DNA of 64,000 nucleotides, from positions 1-64,000 of the forward strand of contig JBBQAO010000013.1 of NCBI GenBank assembly GCA_038316355.1. Direction: 5' to 3'. Under the pieces are notes generated by a model. That model saw only the letters and a list, made by a program, of their open reading frames with translations, made no database searches and was not told the origin of the DNA. Positions 1 to 5,458 of the stretch are shown here, in pieces. Position 1 is the first letter of the stretch. Each line of letters starts with the position of its first letter. This stretch comes from Ga0077527 sp038316355. Its GTDB lineage: Bacteria; Pseudomonadota; Gammaproteobacteria; Burkholderiales; SG8-41. Made by a program: the position numbers and the translations under genes.

Positions 1-1
1 A

Positions 2-325
2 CCAAAATTGCTGCAACTGGTGCGGGACGCCATCCGGCGCAAGCACTACAGCCCGCGCACTGAGGACAGCTACGTTCACTGGATCAAGCGCTTTGTTTAT
101 TTTCACGGCAAGCGCCATCCTGCCGAGCTGGGCGAGCCGGCGGTCACGGCTTTTCCCAATCACCTTGCCCGCGACCGTAACGTAGCGGCCTCAACACAAA
201 ACCAGGCGCTGTCCGCGTTGCTATTCCTGTATCGCGAAGCGCTGGCCAGGCCGCTGGACTGGCTGGACGGCATTGATCGTGCGAAACGCCCCGCACGTAC
301 GCCGACCGTGCTCACCCGCGCGGAT
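2..325 (+). pseudogene. Integron integrase (IntI-type tyrosine recombinase), N-terminal fragment
   Basis: The frame is already open at the window edge, so the true start lies outside. The roughly 108 visible residues match the N-terminal SAM-like DNA-binding domain of integron integrases: HYSPRTEDSYVHWIKRF, FHGKRHP, then QALSALLFLY and a trailing PTVLTRADD. Family members continue into a catalytic domain of about 200 residues. Here homology stops at about base 325, where a 105 bp inverted-repeat element begins, and the rest of the open frame (to 469) is not integrase. None of the catalytic R/H/R/Y residues is present, so the fragment cannot recombine DNA. A catalytic-domain fragment lies at 4743-5408, but the two overlap in homology (see findings). 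Cassettes, if any, would be expected left of the window. Confidence 0.85.
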
Positions 326-430
326 GATATGGGGGCGGAGCCCACTTCTTTTTTTACAGCCATCCTCAGCGGGATGACGTGGGAATGTGGCCAATTCCCT
401 TTTAAAGTATTTGCGCTCCGTCCCCATATC
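326..430. repeat. 105 bp element with 18 bp terminal inverted repeats
   Basis: The left end GATATGGGGGCGGAGCCC (326-343) and the reverse complement of 413-430, GATATGGGGACGGAGCGC, agree at 16 of 18 positions. The interior has no credible reading frame. A related end sequence is present at 43906-43923. The structure suggests a REP/MITE-type non-autonomous element. It sits exactly between the integrase fragment and the stray helicase fragment, so it may have taken part in the rearrangement. Confidence 0.6.
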
Positions 431-433
431 GTG

Positions 434-568
434 ATCTCGAACGCGCCAAGGACGACGGCCGTCTGCTGACGCGGGATGACGTGATGCATCTGGCGCGCAT
501 CGAAAGTTTTGCGCGCATTACCACGACCGGTGATCGCGCCGATCTCTCCGAGGTGCCGGAGAACGCCG
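434..568 (+). pseudogene. Displaced internal fragment of the helicase gene
   Basis: These 135 bases repeat 5799-5933 of the helicase gene downstream, with three mismatches that I can count (at about 476, 497 and 500 in this copy). They correspond to helicase codons 114 to 158, between the first and second cysteines of the iron-sulfur region. There is no start, no motif and no ribosome-binding site. The breakpoints are ATCTCGA on the left, next to the inverted-repeat element, and GAACGCCG on the right, where an IS-type orfA stump begins. It is a duplication scar, not a gene. Confidence 0.9.
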
Positions 569-662
569 TCACCGCCTTGGCTTGTCCACCCTGTACCAGC
601 CGTACCGCCTCCAGCTTGAACTCCAGCGTGTACGCCGCTCTCTTGCCCTTTTCTGTCTTCAT
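569..662 (-). pseudogene. IS3-type transposase OrfA, N-terminal stump
   Basis: Read leftward from an ATG at 662-660, preceded by a good ribosome-binding site (AAGGAG), the first 31 or so codons give MKTEKGKRAAYTLEFKLEAV and then RLVQGGQAKAVTA. This is the start of the helix-turn-helix OrfA of IS3-family elements (consensus like RRTYTPEFKLEAVRLV). The frame then runs into the displaced helicase fragment and loses homology. No OrfB (DDE transposase) is present nearby. The IS left end probably lies near 683-690. The stump is inactive, but it shows that insertion-sequence activity helped shape this region. Confidence 0.75.
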
Positions 663-817
663 TTCGTATCTCCTTTACCGTCCGATTTACACTCGGTTAA
701 GAAATACGTTTTTCAGGGGCAACCTCACTCCCCGCGGCCAATGAACCCTGATCAAGCGCCGATGACGGTATACAAGCCGCCTGACGGGGAGCCCAGGCTC
801 AAAGCCATATGCCATTT

Positions 818-1120
818 TTATGACAGCTTGCTTGAGACTAAGCGGTTCAGGCTAATACCAGACTCTGCTGCCTGGATGGCAAGATTACGGTGAGTTTGCG
901 GTGGTATGCGCACCATAAACTTCCCACTAAATGCCTTCGTCGCGATGGATTCGGGCGCTATTTCGTGGCGCCTGCGCATGTCTGCGATGCATTTTTTTAC
1001 GAGGTGGCGAATTCCTTGTAACGCCTTTTCCGGCGTTTTCTCCAACCAGGTCAGGCTCGGAAACTCCACGCATGGCCCAACGTGTCCCCCATCTTCTTCA
1101 GACGAGGTAACACAGTACGT
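818..1120 (-). pseudogene. HicB-family antitoxin remnant, no start codon or partner toxin
   Basis: The C-terminal two thirds match HicB-type antitoxins: EFPSLTWLEKTPEKALQGI, then a ribbon-helix-helix tail with FSGKFMVRIPPQTHRNLA and GISLNRLVSSKL. In-frame sequence upstream of the GTG at 1069 still reads YCVTSSEEDGGHVGPCVEF, the conserved N-terminal strand of the family (normally like YTVTWSEEDGEYVG). However, no ATG, GTG or TTG lies in frame before the stop at 1160-1162. Either a truncated 83-residue protein starts at GTG 1069, lacking the toxin-masking strand, or the gene is dead. No HicA-type toxin is visible on either side. The gene lies just downstream of, and on the same strand as, the light-associated operon. 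Confidence 0.6.
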
Positions 1121-1173
1121 ACCTTCGAGGCAACGAGCGGCCCGGCGACTGCCCGGGCTTCACGTTCTGTAGC

Positions 1174-1305
1174 CTACGTCCGCTTGACGTCGCCCGCACT
1201 TTCGCGGGAAGACAACTTGCGGAATTCGTACACAGTGAGAACCATGCCAAGCAGTACAAGCGCAAGAGAAAAAATTCCAGCGTAGAGGATCGTGGTTTCA
1301 CTCAC
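1174..1305 (-). CDS. Small single-span membrane protein (43 aa)
   Basis: A short frame starts at GTG 1305-1303 and overlaps the TGA of the upstream gene (GTGAGTGA arrangement), suggesting translational coupling. The product begins VSETTILYAGIFSLALVLLG and continues MVLTVYEFRKLSS: a short polar N-terminus, one hydrophobic span of about 20 residues, then a basic tail ending at TAG 1174-1176. It is the sixth and last gene of the fasciclin-folE-BLUF operon. I recognise no family. A longer frame on the same strand (1098-1301) lacks this coupling and a membrane-protein composition, so I prefer this one. Confidence 0.5.
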   Translation of the reverse strand: MSETTILYAGIFSLALVLLGMVLTVYEFRKLSSRESAGDVKRT

Positions 1306-1483
1306 CGGGTTGTCCTTTCAGGCTGAGCACCTTGAAATAGATTCCGAAGGACAGAATGGAAGGCACCCATGTAGCGGTAAACAGGCCTTCCTCTTTCTGG
1401 CCGTTGAACCAGAGATAGGCGGTGACCACGAATGCCACAGCCACTGCGAGCAAAGTACATAGATCGGACATCTTGAACATCAC
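1298..1483 (-). CDS. Small two-span membrane protein (61 aa)
   Basis: A 61-residue product with two hydrophobic segments: CTLLAVAVAFVVTAYLWF at about residues 9-26, and TWVPSILSFGIYFKVLSL at about 38-55, joined by a short charged loop (NGQKEEG). The first ATG at 1483 or the in-frame ATG at residue 6 (1468) could be used. It lies 46 bp downstream of the 65-residue membrane protein and overlaps the following 43-residue gene. I recognise no family. Its position in the BLUF operon suggests a membrane-associated output of that system, which is inference only. Confidence 0.6.
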   Translation of the reverse strand: MMFKMSDLCTLLAVAVAFVVTAYLWFNGQKEEGLFTATWVPSILSFGIYFKVLSLKGQPGE

Positions 1484-1529
1484 GTTTTTCCTTTTTCATG
1501 TGTCGATGGTTGGTGAAAGGTCGAAAAAC

Positions 1530-1727
1530 CTAGGCATCCCAGAAACCCCATGCAGCGACCATCAGGCATGCCACGGCAGCAGTGGCATGCGTTCTGAGCG
1601 TGGACTCGCCAGGCAGCTGCAGTACGAGCGGAACCACATCAAACAGTCCCAGTAACAACCATCCGATGGATGCGAGTGCAAGCGCGAACGAGCCGGCTCC
1701 GATGGTTCGCCGCATTTTGAAGGTCAT
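1530..1727 (-). CDS. Small two-span membrane protein (65 aa)
   Basis: The product has a basic N-terminus (MTFKMRRT), a first hydrophobic span (GSFALALASIGWLLLGLF, about residues 12-29), a second after THATAAVACLMVAAWGF, and ends at WDA. The start lies only 2 bp after the BLUF gene stop, so the two are almost certainly co-translated. No signal-peptidase site is obvious. I do not recognise the family. It is the first of three consecutive tiny membrane proteins at the end of the operon. Confidence 0.65.
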   Translation of the reverse strand: MTFKMRRTIGAGSFALALASIGWLLLGLFDVVPLVLQLPGESTLRTHATAAVACLMVAAWGFWDA

Positions 1728-1729
1728 GA

Positions 1730-2158
1730 CTAGGTCGCGCGGCCGATGATCTGTGCGGTGGCAACCAGCTCCTCCAGCAGCGCCATCGATACCGCGCCAG
1801 GTATGGCATAAGGATCGAGCGCGGGCTGCTCGCTGTACTTGAGCAACGTCGTCGGGTTGACCCTGGCAAGGTTGACCTGCGCCATGGTCCAGCTTGCGAA
1901 GCGACGCTCGCGCACTTCTTCGTAGTGCAGCACCATCACGTCGCGGTGCCTTTCATCGCGCACGATCTGGCTGTAGAGCAGATTGACGGCTGCACGGCCG
2001 CCCTCCAGAACCTGCAGAAAGAATTCGCCGCTTTGGCAGAGAACGCCGGTGATGCCAAGTTCCGGATTGTGCTTGCGCGACTGTTCCAGAATTGCTTCTA
2101 TGAATTCGTCGCTCACTGGCTGAGCGGAGCGGCTGACATAAAGAAGACGTACGAGCAT
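1730..2158 (-). CDS. Stand-alone BLUF-domain blue-light sensor
   Basis: A 142-residue flavin (FAD) blue-light photoreceptor consisting only of a BLUF domain plus a short helical C-terminal cap. All photochemically important positions are present with exactly AppA spacing: Tyr7 (RLLYVSR), Asn31 (KHNPELGITG), Gln49 (FFLQVLEGG), Trp90 and Met92 (FASWTMA). There is no EAL, GGDEF or cyclase output domain, so signalling must go through protein contact, as in short BLUF proteins such as PixD or BlsA. It starts 9 bp after folE and ends 2 bp before a small membrane-protein gene. A MerR-type regulator divergent from the operon is the obvious candidate partner, by analogy with E. coli BluF-BluR. Confidence 0.93.
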   Translation of the reverse strand: MLVRLLYVSRSAQPVSDEFIEAILEQSRKHNPELGITGVLCQSGEFFLQVLEGGRAAVNLLYSQIVRDERHRDVMVLHYEEVRERRFASWTMAQVNLARVNPTTLLKYSEQPALDPYAIPGAVSMALLEELVATAQIIGRAT

Positions 2159-2167
2159 GGCTAACCC

Positions 2168-2899
2168 CTAGGTGCTCCTGCGTTGCAGCAGGGCGAGAAA
2201 CTCACGTCGCAGGTTCGAATCCTTCAGGAACGAACCGCGCATCACGCTGTTGATCATTTTGGAGTCAGCGTCCTTCACGCCGCGCCATTGCATGCAGAAA
2301 TGGTCGGCTTCCATCACCAGAGCAAGCCCGTCCGGTTGCATGCGGTCCTGCAGCAGATCGGCAAGGCGCGCCACCGCTTCCTCCTGGATCTGCGGGCGGC
2401 TCATCACCCATTCGCACAAGCGGGCGTACTTCGACAGCCCGATGAGATTCGAATGCTCGTTGGGCATGACACCGATCCAGACCCTGCCGATGATCGGGCA
2501 CAGGTGGTGCGAGCAGGCACTGCGCACCGTGATCGGACCGACGATCATCAACTCGTTCAGGTGTTCGACGTTGGGAAATTCCGTGATCTCGGGTTGCGGG
2601 TGGTAGCGGCCTCTGAAGACCTCGGTCAGATACATCTTCGCCACGCGGCGCGCCGTGTCCTGCGTGTTGTGGTCGCCTTCGGTGTCGATCACCAGGCTCT
2701 GAAGCACACCCTGCATCTTCTGTGTCACCTCTTCGAGCAATAAAGGCAGCTCTGCCGGCTCGATGTGACGTGCAATGTTGTCGTTGGCATGGAATCGCTG
2801 GCGCGCGGCGCGCAATCGCTCGCGGATCTTCTGCGAAACCGGCACGGGGTCTTCGCGGTGCGGAACAACCTCGCTGGCGCGCTCTAATGTGGTTTGCAT
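2168..2899 (-). CDS. folE: GTP cyclohydrolase I
   Basis: It converts GTP to 7,8-dihydroneopterin triphosphate, the entry to folate, pterin and queuosine-type pathways, in the cytoplasm. The 243-residue length fits a type I enzyme with an N-terminal extension. The zinc site is visible: Cys129 and His132 in RSACSHHLCPIIG, and Cys202 in HFCMQWRGV. The GLSKYARL substrate segment also matches. It lies between a fasciclin gene (90 bp upstream) and the BLUF gene (9 bp downstream). In Pseudomonas, folE paralogues are known light-induced members of LitR/PplR regulons, so this copy may be a regulated paralogue rather than the housekeeping gene. Only a genome-wide count of folE copies would tell. Confidence 0.95.
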   Translation of the reverse strand: MQTTLERASEVVPHREDPVPVSQKIRERLRAARQRFHANDNIARHIEPAELPLLLEEVTQKMQGVLQSLVIDTEGDHNTQDTARRVAKMYLTEVFRGRYHPQPEITEFPNVEHLNELMIVGPITVRSACSHHLCPIIGRVWIGVMPNEHSNLIGLSKYARLCEWVMSRPQIQEEAVARLADLLQDRMQPDGLALVMEADHFCMQWRGVKDADSKMINSVMRGSFLKDSNLRREFLALLQRRST

Positions 2900-2989
2900 G
2901 GAATGGACAGCTTTTAAATGGTTAAGGCGGGGTGTTGCAAGATTTCGTCCCGTTGCCGGGCCGAAACCTGCACCAGTAGCGATGGCTGC

Positions 2990-3445
2990 TTAGTTCGGCA
3001 GAACTACCGTGTCGATCACATGGATCACGCCGTTGTCGGCGACGATGTCGACGGCGGTGACGTTGGCGTTATTCACCTTGACACCGCCCATGGTGGTCAC
3101 GGTCAGGTTCGAGCCCTGCACCGTCTTCACCATTCCGGGCTTTACGTCCTTCGACATCACCACCCCGGGCACGACGTGGTAGGTCAGTACCGCAGTGAGC
3201 TTGTCCTTGTCGGCAAGCAACGCCCGCAGTTGGTCTGCGGGAACTTTCGCGAATGCCGCGTCGGTCGGCGCAAACACCGTGAACGGACCCGGACCCTTCA
3301 GCGTGTCGACGAGGCCGGCCGCCTTCAGAGCGATTGCGAGGGTGTTGAACGTACCCGCAGAAGCTGCGGTGTCGACGATGTCTTTGCCGAAGGCGTTCGT
3401 CGCGATCAGAGTGGAAGCGGCAATGGCGAGCAATGCTTTTTTCAT
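2990..3445 (-). CDS. Secreted fasciclin (FAS1)-domain protein
   Basis: A 151-residue protein with a cleavable signal peptide (MKKALLAIAASTLIATNAFG) followed by one complete FAS1 domain: FNTLAIALKAAGLVDTLKG, the H1 box PFTVFAPTDAAFAKVPAD, the YHVVPG motif, and the H2-like VIHVIDTVVLP at the end. FAS1 domains mediate adhesion or ligand binding outside the cytoplasm, so this is a periplasmic or secreted product. An AGGAA ribosome-binding site precedes the ATG. It is the promoter-proximal gene of the leftward operon and is separated from the MerR-type regulator by a 222 bp region containing a perfect inverted repeat. Its role in light or stress response is inferred from context. Confidence 0.92.
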   Translation of the reverse strand: MKKALLAIAASTLIATNAFGKDIVDTAASAGTFNTLAIALKAAGLVDTLKGPGPFTVFAPTDAAFAKVPADQLRALLADKDKLTAVLTYHVVPGVVMSKDVKPGMVKTVQGSNLTVTTMGGVKVNNANVTAVDIVADNGVIHVIDTVVLPN

Positions 3446-3531
3446 TTCAGATTCCTATTGGTTTCGTTGATTCGAAGGGAATTTCGTGCATGGTCAGGGT
3501 TTAAGCGCAATCACAACGGCCTGAGTTTAAC

Positions 3532-3573
3532 CGTTATTGTTCGTATATGTATCGCTATTATCGAACAATAACG
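3532..3573. promoter_or_regulatory. Candidate operator of the divergent light-response promoter
   Basis: A perfect 12 bp inverted repeat, CGTTATTGTTCG (3532-3543) and CGAACAATAACG (3562-3573), is separated by 18 AT-rich bases. It lies between the divergent fasciclin and MerR-type genes. The two-turn repeat distance suits a dimeric or tetrameric MerR-family protein, so it is the probable binding site for the regulator on its own and the operon promoter. No other copy was noticed in the window. Confidence 0.7.
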
Positions 3574-3667
3574 TTTCAATAGTGTGTCAGAAAGTGTTAA
3601 AGTTGATGCCGGTCGCCCAATAATTGAGAATCTTCCGATATATCAGCAACTACGTGAGCGAGACCCT

Positions 3668-4666
3668 ATGACCACTGAAGACCAGCCTGCAAGCGTCTAC
3701 CGAAGCGGCGTGGCCGCGCGGCTTTCCGGAGTGCCCGTCGACACCTTGCGCATCTGGGAGCGCCGCTATTCGGTGATCGGCCCGAAACTGAGCGCAGGGC
3801 GGCAACGCCTCTACTCGATGCCGGACATCCGGCGGCTGGCGATGATCAAACAGCTGGTGGACCTGGGCCATCCGATCGGCACCATCGCATCACTCGGTAC
3901 CGACGAGCTCCTGGGCATGCAGGCAGTGACGAGGTCATTGCAAGTCATCAGCCCCGGCAGGGCGGTTTCCGGCGAACGGAGCGAGATCAAGGTCGCGTTA
4001 GTGGGCCCGTTGCTGGCTGGCGAACACTTTGCCAAGGCCCTTTCGGGCGGGGTGCTTAAAGCTACAGGGCGCTGGGCCGATCCGGCCAACGCAGTTCTCG
4101 CTCTGAAAGACGTTATCGCGGACATCGCGATCATCGAGCTGCCGACCATCCGCGATGCCGATCTCGGGCTCGTCGCAGCGATCAAGGCTGCCTGCGGTGC
4201 GGCCAGTGCGATCGTGCTGTATCGCTTCGCGCCAAGCGCTATGGTCAGGCGCATGCGCCTGGCCGGGCATGCCATGGCGCGATCGACCTCGGATCCGGCC
4301 GAGCTCGAGACCATCTGCCTGGACGTTGCCCGACGCCCTCGGCTCGACGCAGGCGACGCGCTACGTTTGCTGGAGAGTGCTCAACCGAAACCACCCAGGT
4401 TCGACGAGCGAACGCTTGCCGAGCTTTTCGGCGCTTCCAGCACCATCGAATGCGAGTGCCCCAGGCACCTCGTCGACTTGGTGATGAACTTGGGGGGCTT
4501 TGAGCGTTACAGCGCGGAATGCGCGAGCCGCAGTCCGTCTGATGCGCTCCTGCATCTGGACCTGCAGCGCGCCGCAGCGCTGGCGCGATACATCATGGAG
4601 CAAGCGCTGGAGCGTGTTGCGATCGCGGAGGGTCTGGCATTACCTCCTCCGGCTCCGAAGCCGTAA
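3668..4666 (+). CDS. MerR-family regulator (BluR/LitR-like) without cobalamin motif
   Basis: I choose ATG 3668, giving 332 residues; the open frame extends to a GTG at 3584, but homology begins at VYRSGVAARLSGV. Residues about 10-75 form a MerR winged helix-turn-helix (PVDTLRIWERRY, GRQRLYS, DIRRL). The remainder resembles the two-subdomain B12-binding region of LitR/CarH regulators, but no DxHxxG cobalamin motif is present, so light is unlikely to be sensed through AdoB12. Near the C-terminus a Cys262-Glu-Cys264-Pro-Arg-His267 cluster plus Cys285 could bind metal or be redox active. Loss of B12 sensing recalls E. coli BluR, relieved by a BLUF protein, and Pseudomonas PplR, paired with LOV proteins; here a BLUF gene lies in the divergent operon. 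Confidence 0.85.
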   Translation: MTTEDQPASVYRSGVAARLSGVPVDTLRIWERRYSVIGPKLSAGRQRLYSMPDIRRLAMIKQLVDLGHPIGTIASLGTDELLGMQAVTRSLQVISPGRAVSGERSEIKVALVGPLLAGEHFAKALSGGVLKATGRWADPANAVLALKDVIADIAIIELPTIRDADLGLVAAIKAACGAASAIVLYRFAPSAMVRRMRLAGHAMARSTSDPAELETICLDVARRPRLDAGDALRLLESAQPKPPRFDERTLAELFGASSTIECECPRHLVDLVMNLGGFERYSAECASRSPSDALLHLDLQRAAALARYIMEQALERVAIAEGLALPPPAPKP

Positions 4667-4742
4667 GACTGTTCCGGTTGAGCGGTGCGGCTTTGGATCG
4701 TCCAGCCAGCTCAGTTGATGTTTGGGTGAGAGTAGTTAGCAG

Positions 4743-5408
4743 ACTGCGCGTCTGCCGGTGGTGCTTTCGGCGGACGGGGTCAGGCGCATTTTTCAGTTTC
4801 TGCAAGGCGAACATTTGCTGATGGCCCAATTGTTGTATGGCACCGGCCTGCGCATCATGGAGGCGATGCGTTTGCGGGTGAAAGATATTGATTTCACGCG
4901 CAATACGATCATTGTGCGCGAGGGCAAGGGCAACAAGGATCGGGCAGTGATGCTGCCTGTCTCGTTGGTGGAACCTTTGCGCGGCCAGCTCGCGGGATCA
5001 AACGCCCTGTGGTCGCGTGACCGCGCGGATGGGCGGGCGGGGGTGTATTTGCCCCATGCGCTGGAGCGCAAGATTCCGCGTGCCGGTGAATCGTGGAGTT
5101 GGCATTGGGTGTTTCCGCAGGAATCGCTATCGACCGATCCGCTCAGCGGTATTGTGCGGCGGCATCATGCGCATGAAACAGCATTTCAGCGCGCCTTCAA
5201 ACGCGCGTTGCATCTGGCGCAGGTGCATCAATCGGCAACACCGCATACGCTGCGGCACAGTTTCGCGACGCAGGTGCTGCAATCCGGCTATGACATACGC
5301 ACGGTGCAGGAGCTTCTCGGGCATGCCGATGTGAAAACAACCATGATTTACACGCATGTGCTGAAGGTTGGCGGCGGTGGTGTGCGCAGTCCGCTGGATG
5401 CGTTGTGA
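4743..5408 (+). pseudogene. Integron integrase, catalytic-domain fragment
   Basis: An in-frame TAG at 4737-4739 precedes the homology, which begins TARLPVVLSADGVRRIF and runs to the normal IntI end GGVRSPLDAL. The catalytic residues are visible: Arg in LLYGTGLRIMEAM, HTLRHSF, LLGHADV, and the nucleophile Tyr in TTMIYTHVLK. The integron-integrase-specific insertion is also present (ALERKIPRAGESWSWHWVFP, then STDPLSGIVRRHHAHE). The N-terminal core-binding domain is missing, and the first usable start is GTG 4758. A truncated product would not be a functional integrase. It lies 50 bp upstream of the helicase gene. Confidence 0.9.
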
Positions 5409-5458
5409 GTTGTTGTTTTGCGATAGTCATTCAGCCGCGTGCGCGATAAACTCCGCGC

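Noticed and set aside
326..469. Continuation of the integrase reading frame to 469
   Set aside because: Homology to integrases ends at about 325; the rest is an inverted-repeat element and displaced helicase DNA read in a meaningless frame.
1098..1301. A 67-codon leftward frame over the end of the light operon
   Set aside because: Its composition is not protein-like, and it conflicts with the coupled 43-residue membrane-protein frame at 1174-1305.
3668..4666. Adenosylcobalamin-dependent light sensing by the MerR protein
   Set aside because: I could not find a DxHxxG or similar cobalamin-binding motif; the BLUF protein is the better candidate photosensor.
4667..5408. Functional integron platform with attI or attC sites
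   Set aside because: The integrase is in pieces, and I found no convincing attI or attC structure inside the window.
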